This document shows, in pieces, positions 29,161-38,725 of a stretch of 39,602 nucleotides of DNA. A program made the translations under genes and the position numbers. The notes under the pieces are model-generated. The model saw nothing but the letters and a program-made list of their open reading frames with translations, was not told where the DNA came from and made no database searches. This DNA is from Mesotaenium endlicherianum (Eukaryota; Streptophyta; Zygnematophyceae; Zygnematales; Mesotaeniaceae), in contig WELA01012282.1 of assembly GCA_009602735.1 (NCBI GenBank), positions 1-39,602 of the forward strand, in the 5' to 3' direction. Position 1 is the stretch's first letter; the number at the start of each line of letters is the position of its first letter.

Positions 29161-32100
29161 CCGAGGATGCTGGACTTGGCCACTGTCTGCTGCACACGTC
29201 CGGCTCGCGGGTCGATGGCGAAGAAAGGAACCGTGGAGGCGGTGCTGGCGGAGGCGCGACCTGGCCAGCCTGTGCCCAGGCTGTTGCCAGCAAACAAGTT
29301 TGTGACGTCACGGCACTCGTTGCTGGTCAAACAGTCGTGTTGTATCGGACGACTAGGCCCGCCGGCGCATGGATGGGCTCGACGGGGATTGGCCGTGGTC
29401 TCGTGTGAGAGAGAACTGAAGCCGGGAGGCCTTGTAGGCTGGCGTCGGACGCGAGCTGTAGGCGTGGGCGGCGGTGGCTCTGCTGATGGCTGGGCTGCGG
29501 GCTCCTCTGCGGCCTCCTGGGACCACTCCTGCCACTCCTCCTCCTCGCTGCTCAATGACGCGTCGTCGGACCTGCCTGGGAACGCTGCCTGCCTCATGGC
29601 CTCATCCTCAGACGTGGTAGTGCGTGGCCAAGAGTTGCCTGTCTTGTGAGACGGTGCGGGTGAGGGCAATTGGGAGGCCATGCGGTACTGGATGGCGACC
29701 CCCACAGGCACGTCATGCCGTATACGGACGTGTGATCTCGAGGAGGGTCCGCTCGTCGCAAGAGGCTGTGGCCTAGGTATGGCTGCTGCGGCTGTCGTTG
29801 CGTCATGAGCGTGCGCTGCGGCAGTAAGGGCAGCCGTGGCAATGGCGTGTGCCTCGACGGCGTCTGTCGCCATCTGAAGCATCATGGCGTTATGCGCGGC
29901 GTAGATCCGCACTGTCTCTCTAGCTTGTGCAGCCAGAGCATCAGCCTGCTCCTGGGGCGTGAGGTGGAGCTCGGCACCAGACAGCTCGGGATCCTCCTCC
30001 TGCGTCTCCAGTAAGTCGACGCCGACGGAGACCTCGTCATCCTCGGCTCCCCCCTTATCGGTCTGAACCACAGACCAACCGTCGTCCAGCGCCATGAAGC
30101 CAAAGAGGACGGACTCAGCTGAGCGACGATCCAAGATGTCAAGTGGCACAGATACAGTGCGGGTCCCCCCCGACTGCCAGTCGGGTCGATAGAAGACCCG
30201 CTCCACCCAGTTATCCACTGCGGCGCCGATAGGAAAGAGAACGTCCTGGCCAAGGAGCACGTCGAAGGTCTCGGAGCGAGTGACCAACGCATGCCGGTGG
30301 ATGGTTGTCTCATCCGGAGTGCCGGGCCGAAAGGTGACGCGAAGGGCTAGCCGTGTGCGCCCGGTGACGGTCTCGGACGTGCCGGCCGCGGTGTTGATCC
30401 GCGTTGGCGTATCCTCTAGGTCGGCTGACGAGAGGCCCAGCTGGCGGAAGTAGCGCAAGCTGATGAGGACTGGCTGGGCGCCAGTGTCAAACATGATGCG
30501 CTGTGGGGCCTGCGTGTTGACCAGCACGATGCCCTGCGAATTATCCAAAAACGCAGCGTTAGGCGTGCTGATTATGCTGCGCTCATGCGCAGGTCGCGCG
30601 GGTGCGGAGAGCACCGCGGCTGCCGCGTCTGACGTTGGCCTGCCGTCAGAGGCGCGCTGGCTAGCCCTGCACGACTGGAGCAGTAGCTGGGTCGCCTGCC
30701 GTGTGGCCTCCATTGACACGCCGAGCTCCGCAAAGGAGACTGCGGGCGTGCGGTGAAGCGCCAGCGAGATGACCTTGGCGCTGAGCTGCACCGTGGTCAT
30801 CGGCGAGGACATCGAGTGAGGCGCAAAGGCCGCTGGCGCTGCTGGCGTGTCCAGCATGCGGAATGAGCGGGGCAGACGCGGCGCCTCCTCCGTGCGACGC
30901 CCCTGATCCGGCCCGGCGCGCTTCTGTGCCACCGCTGGGCGTCCGGCTGCCACCAAAGCGTGCTTGCGCCGTGCTCTGCCGTCTGCTGTGCGGCCTCCAA
31001 GTGGCACTGTGCGTGCGCAGCAGGCCAGAATGGGGCCGCACGCGGCTGCAACAGCAGGCGCAGCCGCTGGTACAGCCGGTAAACGAGCGGCTGGCACACC
31101 TGGCGCTGGCGTACGTGGCGCTGGTGCTCCCAGCGCGGACGCACCTGGCGCTGGNACTGGCGCCGTGAGATGCGCTGGCTCGGGTCCTCCTGCAACTGGC
31201 ACCTCGGCGAACGCTGGTGCCTCCGCCGGAGCGGCTGCGAATGCCAGCGCCGCTTCGGGCGCAGGCGCTTCGGCTGCTGGCACGAACGCCGGAGCTGGCG
31301 CAGGCTTGGTTGCTGGCAACTTGACAAGTGGCGCTTCGAGGACGCCGCTGGGCCTGCCAGGTCGCGTCGCCCAACCGGGGCCGGTGTCAGTATCGGCTGC
31401 CCCAAGCAAGGCACGTGGCGCCCTCCAGGTAGCGCGCGTGCTCGCCGGGACCCTCGCCACGCTTATCGCGTAGGATCGAGGTTTTTGTGCGCAGCCAGGA
31501 TTTAAGCCCTGGCTGTGCGCAGCCGTGTGCGCGCCGTCGCAGCTCCGCACGGAGATGCGACCACACAGCGCGACCAAAGATGTCGCCGCGGCTGCTAGAT
31601 TTGCGCTGGCTGGGCCGGACTGCGTGCGCGTACCAAATGGCGGCACGTGTGCGCAGCTGCTGTACGTGGCTGCCGTGAGGTGGTCGCGTGGCTGGCTGTT
31701 GAGCGAGCCTCGCAGTGCGGTGCGCAGCGTGTGCGGGCGTGTGCAGGCATGCGCAGGTGTGCAGCTGCCGTCAGGCAAAGTCTCCCCAACCGCGCATTCG
31801 TCAGGTGCGACGGCTGCTGGCGCGGCTGCCAGGACTGGAGCAGGTGCGGTTGCTGGGAGGCTGCCAAGTGGCGCCTCCCAATTGCCCCTTGGGTTGCGGG
31901 GGCGCGTGGCCGGTCCGACATCAAGGTCCGTGTCGGCTGCCTCGAGCGCCGCTCGTTACGCCCTCCCCCTGGCGCGTGCGTACGCCGAGGCCCCCGTAGC
32001 GCGAATTACGTCGGCGCGGGGGTTTTGTGCGCAGCCAGGGTTTAAGCCCTGGCTTTGCGCGATCGTGATCGTGCCATCAACGCTCCGCCCGGCGGTCTGG

Positions 32101-32232
32101 CCGCACAGCGTAGTCAGGGATGCCCCCCCTTGACTAGGAATAGCGATTACGGCCGCCGGATCTGCGCTGGCCGTGCCGGGCTGCGTGCGCGCGCCACGTG
32201 GAAGGACGTGTGCGCAGCTGCTGCTGTGGCTG
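29087..32232 (-). CDS. Protease and N-terminal methyltransferase part of pol
   Basis: One frame is open from about 32230, with one TAA at 31956-31958, to about 29160, where homology passes to the next frame by -1. The first ~450 codons are low-complexity Ala/Pro-rich sequence (APAPRTPAPGVPAARLPA), partly from a 540-bp tandem duplication. The aspartic protease follows: IMFDTGAQPVLIS (active-site Asp at 30486-30488), NTAAGTSETVTGRTRLAL, FDVLLGQDVLFPIG. Then comes a Glu/Ser-rich linker, and near 29310-29160 the start of the methyltransferase: VTNLFAGNSLGTG (motif I-like) and FFAIDPRAGRVQQTVA (motif II-like). An ambiguous base (n) is at 31155. Sequence past about 29160 in this frame is not meaningful. 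Confidence 0.8.
31488..31521. other. Strong hairpin, unit 1
   Basis: TGCGCAGCCAGG pairs with CCTGGCTGTGCGCA across an 8-nt loop, with one bulge. The same hairpin recurs in unit 2 of the tandem duplication. Confidence 0.7.
32029..32060. other. Strong hairpin, unit 2
   Basis: GCGC-AGCCAGGG, loop TTTAAG, CCCTGGCT-TT-GCGC. It lies downstream of the point where gag must shift frame. Confidence 0.7.
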
Positions 32233-32374
32233 CCGGGCTAAGGTCCCGTAGCTGGCTCCCCGACAAGCCTCGCGCCACCGTGTGCAGCGTGAGCGTACGC
32301 GTGAGAGTGCAAGTGTGCGCGTGGCTGACGACGGGAGCGGCACGGCCTGCCGGACACATGGCAAGTGTCGGCGC

Positions 32375-34333
32375 CTACTGGACCCTGCTGCTTGCAACAG
32401 CCAGCAGGGGGCGATCATCCCCGTGTTGCCGGCTGATGCGTAGGTCTGCGCCCGGGCTGGCGGCGCGTAGAGCGAGGGGCGCTGCAGCCGTGTGTGCTGC
32501 AGTCGTGGTACTCAGCTGGCGAGCGCGCCCCGTCGCCACAGCTGTCGCTGTGTAGACTGCCGAAAGCACTGCTGGCGTCCGCAGGGCGGCACAGGCCAGA
32601 GGGGCTGCTGGAGCCTGCGGCTGTGCTGGCGTGTGTGCCGAAGCATCAAGGGGCGCGTCGGGAGGTGCAGCGTCCGTGACGCAAGGTAGCGGGACCGCGT
32701 GAGCTTGCAGCCTGCCATCTGGCAGCCTGACCGGTCGAGTGTAGCGGCTGCTGAAGGACATCAGCGCAGAGTGCGCAGGTCTGGCAGAAGCGTTTGCGCA
32801 GACGTTTGCGGCGCTGATTGCCGTAGCTCTGTCAAGGGGCGGGCACGTGCGAGGCTGCAGCGTTGTTGTAGCGCCAAGTGCCAGCCTCTGGGGCTGCCAC
32901 GTGTCGACGTCGTGAAAGTGCGCATGAGCTGCGCAGACGCCAGCTGTCGAAGCAGGAGCGTCGGACGGCGGGACGCGTGCAAAGAGGGCTCCGCACGCGT
33001 CGTAACTGTCGGTGGCGACGAGACCTCGGAGTCTGGCGATCTCCGCATTGGCCTCTACGAGGGCGTCGCTGACGTCGTCAAAACTGTAGTAATCAACTCC
33101 GGGAGTCAGTGCGGCGTCCATCGTGGCCGTGGCTGCCGTCATCGAGGGGCGTCCACCCGTGCGAGGGTTACGCATGCCCCGAAGTCCTGCTGCGGGCGCA
33201 GGGCCGTCACGAGCGCGTTTGTTCTTGACATTGCGCTTCTTCTGCAGGCATACGATCTGCAGGTGGCCGGCCTTGCCACAGTAGGTACAGTCACCGGGCT
33301 TGCCATTTTGCGCAATAGTGCAGTTCTCGCGAGAGTGGCCCGTCTTCCCGCAAGACCAACAGGGGTCCCTTGTCGTGGCGGCCATGGAAATGCGGCCACG
33401 CGGAGCCCCGCGCTGCTGGGTCTGCTGGGACAGCTGAGAGCGCTGGGGCTGCTGCTGCTGCTGGGGCTGGCGAGTCGGAGCTGGGCGCATCGTTGTGGAT
33501 GGCAGCACCAAAGTCTCCTGGCGTACGCCCGTGGATGCGAGGCCTACACGATCGCTAATGTTGCTCCGTGCGGCGGCCAAGCTCTGCTTCTCGACTGAGA
33601 GGTAAGCGTCCTCCAGCGGGTACTCGGAGCCGATGTGGTAGATGAGAGGAGCCATGGCTCGCTCCCTCAATCGTGGCTCTACGGCGCGCAAGAAGATCTC
33701 CGCTGCCTCCCGGTCAGTGACGGTGCCAACGTCTCGGCGAAGGTGCGTCAAACGGCGGTACATCATGCGGATCGTCTTGTTCTTGCGGCGGAAGAAGTGG
33801 TGCAGCTCGTACACCTTCTCTTCGGTCGCGGCCTGGAACTCCTTCCTGAGGACGTCCGAGAAGGCCTTGACCGGATCAGCGAGGGGGGTCTCTACGGGGG
33901 GTTCCCCCACAGGCTCTGTGCGTGCGTAGATCTCGTCACCCTTCTCACGGAATGTGTCACGGGCCTCGTAGAGGAGATAGCGCATGAGCATATAGAACAC
34001 GTCACGCTTAGTGAGCGCGGGCGTCTTAAGCCTCGCGGTCACGAACTCAGCCTCGAACTCTGAGATTGTGTCGTCCAGATCACAGGTTCCTGGTCTGCCG
34101 CTGAAGCGGAAGAGGGAGGACCTGTCAGCCTTGACCTCGTGGTCACCTGCCATGGGATACCAGGAATCGTGGTGAGCCCATTGGGAAGATGGCTCAGGGA
34201 CAATCACCGGAGGTACGCGTGCCGGCTGCTCCCTTTCAGAGGGTTCAGTGACAGTATTGAGATCGGAGTCTGAGTCTTCTCCACTAACCCCTTCGTAGTA
34301 AGGCTGGTAAGCACGCCCAGTACGGGTAGGCAT
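32375..34333 (-). CDS. Gag of the methyltransferase element, 652 aa
   Basis: It starts at the ATG about 55 bp inside the 5' LTR. An acidic N-terminus is followed by a capsid-like region (residues about 75-250: FRFSGRPGTCDLDDTISEFE, LRKEFQAATEEKVYELHHFF, REAAEIFLRAVEPRLRERAM). A Gln-rich stretch and two CCHC zinc knuckles follow: CWSCGKTGHSRENC and CTYCGKAGHLQIVC. The C-terminal 250 residues are Ala/Pro/Thr-rich. Gag packages the RNA into cytoplasmic particles. The frame ends at TAG (32375-32377) after a Gln codon and stays open after it to 32147. The protease frame is -1 relative to gag, and the two overlap at 32147-32232, a plausible frameshift window. Confidence 0.9.
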   Translation of the reverse strand: MPTRTGRAYQPYYEGVSGEDSDSDLNTVTEPSEREQPARVPPVIVPEPSSQWAHHDSWYPMAGDHEVKADRSSLFRFSGRPGTCDLDDTISEFEAEFVTARLKTPALTKRDVFYMLMRYLLYEARDTFREKGDEIYARTEPVGEPPVETPLADPVKAFSDVLRKEFQAATEEKVYELHHFFRRKNKTIRMMYRRLTHLRRDVGTVTDREAAEIFLRAVEPRLRERAMAPLIYHIGSEYPLEDAYLSVEKQSLAAARSNISDRVGLASTGVRQETLVLPSTTMRPAPTRQPQQQQQPQRSQLSQQTQQRGAPRGRISMAATTRDPCWSCGKTGHSRENCTIAQNGKPGDCTYCGKAGHLQIVCLQKKRNVKNKRARDGPAPAAGLRGMRNPRTGGRPSMTAATATMDAALTPGVDYYSFDDVSDALVEANAEIARLRGLVATDSYDACGALFARVPPSDAPASTAGVCAAHAHFHDVDTWQPQRLALGATTTLQPRTCPPLDRATAISAANVCANASARPAHSALMSFSSRYTRPVRLPDGRLQAHAVPLPCVTDAAPPDAPLDASAHTPAQPQAPAAPLACAALRTPAVLSAVYTATAVATGRARQLSTTTAAHTAAAPLALRAASPGADLRISRQHGDDRPLLAVASSRVQ

Positions 34334-34389
34334 ACGCTGAAGGTTCTAATTGCGTGCAGGTAAAGAGAGATCTTTTTAGAAGTAAGGAG

Positions 34390-35394
34390 TGTGTACTCTC
34401 CAGAGTGAGCACCTCAAGAATGTAATCTGGTAGGAAAACAACTAATGAAGTCTGGCCCAAAAGATCACTGGAAGCACATCATGATCTTCAAGAGTAGTCC
34501 TATGGCAGGGGGTATAAGCTGTGACTTTGCTCACCACTTGTGAATTTCTTCTAGTGATTGGAAGCCAGCAAGGCTTGCTCTTCACTAGAGAGAGACTAAG
34601 TGGTCCTGAAAACACAAGATAAAAAAGTGTAAGCTTTACTGATAATCTCTGTGACTTACAACTGGCATAATGGGACTTCTAAAAAGATGTTCCTCTAGGG
34701 ACATCTCTAGCACTTATACTCCTGGAAACCCGGTGTCGTATGCGGCGGATCCAATGCATGTAGTCACTCTAGGAGGCTCTTCTATGTCCACTAATGTGTA
34801 CAAGGCATGTACTAGCACTCCTGTAGGCTAAGCATAACTCAAACCAATCAAAGCAAAGCACGTAAAATATGCTAAGTGTCTCTCATTGGTGGAGCTTACC
34901 TTGGGTAGTTCTACCTAGATAGCGCCTCAGAAGTGAATCTGGAATTTGAGGAAGCTTCCTCTAGGAGTAGGTGATGCAGTCACCAAGTTATAGCCACAAT
35001 GATGCACTTATACTATGGCAATGCAAGACTTATGTAGTCTAAAGGGCTTGCGGATTTGTGCGCACAAAGCTAGGGGTCCTTGGGGTCACGAATAGTCAAC
35101 ATTGTCACCTTTGGGTGCATTGAGTCACAAGTTGGCCATTTGGTGTGATTCCGCTAGGTGCCGAAAGGAGTGCGGACTAGATCGCATCTATCTCGCTCGA
35201 TAATTAACCAAATGACGCGAAACCGGTGCCATTCGGAAGATGCTTCGACGCGCTACACTTCGGTGACTCGGAAACCTAGAAAAGGTCAACATATGGATGC
35301 GCAATGTTAATGCAAAGTCAATCTTCCTAGGTTGATGGTTCACACACGTAGAGCTTGGTTTTGTACGTCAACCTTGACTCAATAAATGATGACA
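34390..35394 (-). repeat. 5' LTR of the methyltransferase element
   Basis: It has the same length and ends as the copy at 24766-25770. Inside it (34389 downward on the minus strand) the sequence CTCCTTACTTCTAAAAAG contains no TGG-starting primer site complementary to a tRNA 3' end. Confidence 0.92.
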
Positions 35395-36801
35395 TACCTT
35401 ACTAATATCAATATAAGTCATCATTAGTGGTAGGATGGATTCTGCTTGTAAAACTTCGAAGGCATTGTTGTTTAGATGTATTAGCTTGCCTAGCTTACTA
35501 TTGAGCCAAATAAACGCCTGCTATGGTTAGCAATAGGACTTATTTCTCATGTTGATGACATGCACAATGAGTTTGAGGCCTTGTTACCCTGTCGTAGATT
35601 TTGTATACTATCATAAGTTTTGCGCATTGTGGTCACCACATGTGTGGTTCCTTATTTCTCATGACGTTTGTAGGGCAATTTATTTGCTGACATACACAAA
35701 ATTCTGTAAAATAATCTTTTAGTAACCTAGGATGATGCCTGGGCTATCATGTCCACCAATACATTTACGGATTGTATGCCCCATGACCGTAAATCCTTCA
35801 TGGCAATATGCATTGATATGGTCCATGGCAACTTTTGTGGTGACATAGGTAAGAACAAACTTGACTCGCAAATATGAATTCTTTTCTCATTAGCGTCCAA
35901 ATTAGAATTTCAATGTAGCTTGCAATTGCTCTTTGGCTTCTCGCGATGCGAAGACAAGGAAAAACGTGCAGAGGATACCAATAACTAGACACCAGCGTGG
36001 ATGTAAACCCATAAAATGACATCTGGTGCCCGAGTCCGGAGGATATCACAATGGCAGGACAAAAACATCCAGGAATCTCCAAGGAAGAATCTGTAAGTAG
36101 GACACTCGGTTGCGCTCGAAATGGGGGGCCTGCCGTGAATGCAGGCGCGGAAACGACAACAGTGCACGGATGACCCTATGGCGAACTACTGACTTTGGAG
36201 CAGTCAACTGTGAAGCACGTGCTTTGACTTGCGCTTCTTGTTATGCTGCACAAACGCGCCCGCGCCCACAAGAATACAGAAAGCTACGAGTGAGAGGCCA
36301 GCCCCCAGGACAGCTTTTGCACGAATATGCTACTGGAAATCGTGCCTTGTCCTCATCATCTGGCTCCAACGGCTGCTGATAGGCTGCAGACAATGGAAGA
36401 GAGAGAAAGAGGAGCAGAAGGGCCCCTGCTGCCAAACCGTCACGCCGGCAATGAGGCAGAGTTATAAAACCAAAAGGACATCTCCCTACACCCTTGTCAC
36501 ATACGTTCCGTGAAACTACCGACTGTCTCAGACTCCGTCCCCCCTTTCAAAAAAGCTGAGCTGCTGCTGCTGCTGCTGCTGATACAGGTACAAACAAAGA
36601 TGTCTATTGCGGCCGCCACGTAAGCAAGGCGATGGCAACCGCTGGATCTACCTCCAGCACTGATGCACACACTCGCCAGCTGCCTCTGCCCAACTTTTCC
36701 AAACGAAGAGGAAGAAGAGCGGCAGCACAGAAGAGGGTGACGTCAATGGTGGCAACGTAGTGGGGGAGCAAACGAGTAGCCAAAGAGGCCAGGCGGGGTA
36801 C
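35395..36801. other. No gene recognised; boundary between transposons and host gene
   Basis: AT-rich to about 36080, then abruptly GC-rich. It should contain the 3' end of the RBM42-like gene, but I could not identify its last exon. A pyrimidine tract with TCTGCAG (minus strand, near 36385-36400) is a possible acceptor. A (CTG)7 run is at 36561-36581. Confidence 0.45.
36561..36581 (+). repeat. (CTG)7 microsatellite
   Basis: Seven uninterrupted CTG units in the GC-rich DNA near the 3' end of the RBM42-like gene. Confidence 0.9.
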
Positions 36802-38725
36802 CCGCTGCTGCTTCTGCAGAGCCTCCATGTCCAGCCGCTCCTTCCACGAGCTCTTCCTCAGCTTTATCGGCCGGTTGCCCACATACTTGCCTGCAAAGTA
36901 GAAACACGCGCACACGCACGCGCGCACACGCACGCACACATGAAGAAGGCGCCGGTGAGAACGTGCTGAGGAGCTGGCAAACGCCTCGTCCAAGGCAATG
37001 CTGACAATGCGAGGCTGGGAGGGTCGCACGTCATCGCTGCGAGTATCACGCCTCGCAACTCAGAGGGGACACCTGTGAGCGCAGGACAGGGTCACGCTCT
37101 AGCATACCGGCAAAAGCAACAACCCCCCCTCCCCCCCCAAAATCTACAATTAGATGTCACGCGGTAAAAAGCATGCATTTCTGGTCGAAGCTGACGGAGA
37201 ACGGGTGCAAAGCACAGGTTCACAGGGTCGGCCAGTCAGTCAGCCAACAGATGCAGACTGCCAGGGAGGGAATGAGGGTGTTCAATTGCCCTGTCTTTCT
37301 GCAAAAGAGTGGCGTTTAAATCTTTCCATTCTGTCAGGTCTTTTCTGCAAGATTTTGTGATTCTGTGCGATTGCGACAAGAACCAGAGAAGAGGAGGCCA
37401 GCGGCACAAAAAGGGAGGGACGGGGGGAGGGGTATACCGTTGATCTCCTTGAGAGCGGCCGCGAGGTCCAGCGCGTTTCCAAAGCTCACAAACCCGTAGC
37501 CCCTCGTCTTGCCCGTCCTCTTGTCCCGCACGACCTGCAGGGGCGTGCCAGGTGGCAGCAGTCACACCCAAGTGACACGCGTGAGGGCGAGGCACGAGTT
37601 AAGGGACAGCAGCCCAAGGAGCAGAGCAGAAGCAGGCGGAGCAGAGGCAGAGGCAGCCGCGCGCGGCGGGGCAGGCGGCCGGCGGGCGGGCCGGCGGGAG
37701 AGGCAGCGAGGCAGCACAGACACACGGGACCCCTGTGCGCCTCTCTTGCCCTCTCTGGCGTTGCACAAGCCCGGAAAGCGGAAAGTAGGCGGACAGGAGG
37801 CTTCTGCCTGTCGCGCTTACAGGCGGCATACGCTTCTGAGATGCGGTGCAGGACAGACACACCCGTTGGACTAGGAGCTTGCGAATACTTCTGATTGTGC
37901 ATACTACCCCACATGCCTCTTGCTGCGTTGCTGCCAGTTACCGACCGGCCATGACGCACGCAGCGCGACACCAACCTATCCATCAAGTGACCGGCCAGCC
38001 AAACCGAGCAGCCAACCCAGGCACAATCAGAAGCACTTCATCAGTTGCTGTCGCGTGCACACAGCTGCCAGCCTTGGCGCGCTACTAGGGGAGGCACTAC
38101 CCAGACGTACGCCACTGAAAGAGCGGAATAGCTTCCAACCGGCTCCGGCATTCACAACAATAAATAGCGTCTGCTTGCAGCATGCTGCTCCCATGGGGGG
38201 CCCACACAAGTCCCTGCTCTAACCCGGCCCAACCAGTGTTTGCAGCTCCCAAAAAAACGCGCAGAAGGCCTCGCACACCTGGGCGCCCCCCGCCTGTCCC
38301 CCCCCTCCCTCCCACCCCAGGCGCCCTCCCAGAGAAACTACGAGGGCGGGGCTACGTCTGGCAGCAGCAGGACTTTCAGGCCTGCCAGCTGGTTCCAAAG
38401 AGCTTCAAAAGCTCCCTTCTTAGTGAGCAGGAGAGCAATGCAGGCCCCGGGCGCTGGGCCGGCGAGCACACGGCAGAAATACGCAGCACGCATGTTCACA
38501 ATCCGGAATCACATGTGGCAAGCTGACATGTGCACGTCTGGCCGCATGCATTTCCTCGCTACAGTGAGGGTAGGGGTGAGAGAGGGGATGCTGTCTCTTT
38601 CCAGCAGCCGCTGGAGGGGAGTCTTACCCGGGCCATGTTAAAGGAGGGGAAGCGCGAGAAGGCCTTGGTGAGCACCTCGTCGTTCACCTCGTTGCCCAGG
38701 TCCCCGCAGAACAGCCTATGATCAT
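36802..38725 (-). CDS. RBM42: RBM42-like RNA-binding protein, three exons of the C-terminal RRM
   Basis: Three spliced exons encode the C-terminal RNA-recognition motif. Exon 38725-38628 reads RLFCGDLGNEVNDEVLTKAF then PSFNMAR (RNP2-like LFCGDL). Exon 37534-37438 reads VVRDKRTGKTRGYGFVSFGN then ALDLAAALKEIN (RNP1 RGYGFVSF). Exon 36890-36802 reads KYVGNRPIKLRKSSWKER then LDMEALQKQQR. All visible junctions are GT-AG (GTAAGA, GTATAC, GTACCC donors; TGCAG acceptors) and the phases join exactly. The conserved strings match RBM42, a splicing-associated RRM protein with a long N-terminal arm. That arm must lie right of the window or in unrecognised exons. The final short exon is not identified. No in-frame TAG or TAA occurs in the exons. 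Confidence 0.9.
36904..36940 (+). repeat. CA/CG-rich microsatellite in the RBM42-like intron
   Basis: Alternating ACACGCGCACACGCACGCGC-type sequence about 14 bp upstream (in gene sense) of the third exon. It may form Z-DNA. Confidence 0.8.

Larger units (their letters stand above)
31272..32365 (-). repeat. Diverged ~540-bp tandem duplication at the gag-protease junction
   Basis: Two units, about 31272-31808 and 31809-32365, share landmarks 540-560 bp apart, for example TCGGCTGC at 31393 and 31933 and GCAGCCAGG at 31491 and 31031+1000. Each encodes a related Ala-rich peptide (SSCAHVPPFGTRTQSGPASA; CAHVLPRGARTQPGTASA). The units have diverged clearly, so the duplication is older than this insertion. 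Confidence 0.75.
24766..35394 (-). mobile_element. Ty3/gypsy element with DNA methyltransferase (10.6 kb, integrase-deleted)
   Basis: It is bounded by two 1005-bp LTRs roughly 96-97% identical by eye (24766-25770 and 34390-35394). On the minus strand the order is gag, protease, C5-methyltransferase, RT, RNase H, the start of the integrase zinc finger, polypurine tract. The coding part is GC-rich while the LTRs are AT-rich. No 5-bp target duplication is found at the outer ends (AGGAG and TACCT), and no standard primer site follows the 5' LTR. Lack of integrase, a stop in pol and frameshifts mean this copy cannot transpose alone. Confidence 0.92.

Noticed and set aside
29140-29175. Programmed frameshift inside the methyltransferase
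   Set aside because: No slippery heptamer in the right phase was found, so a mutational indel is more likely.
30797-31505. Long overlapping open frames on both strands at 30.8-32.5 kb
   Set aside because: They are shadows of GC-rich, Ala/Pro-rich pol and gag sequence; only the frames carrying protease, methyltransferase and Gag motifs are supported.
36241-36435. Small secreted protein beginning with a leader-like hydrophobic run (minus strand)
   Set aside because: No homology or supporting context. The hydrophobic stretch comes from a pyrimidine-rich tract that may be a splice acceptor region.
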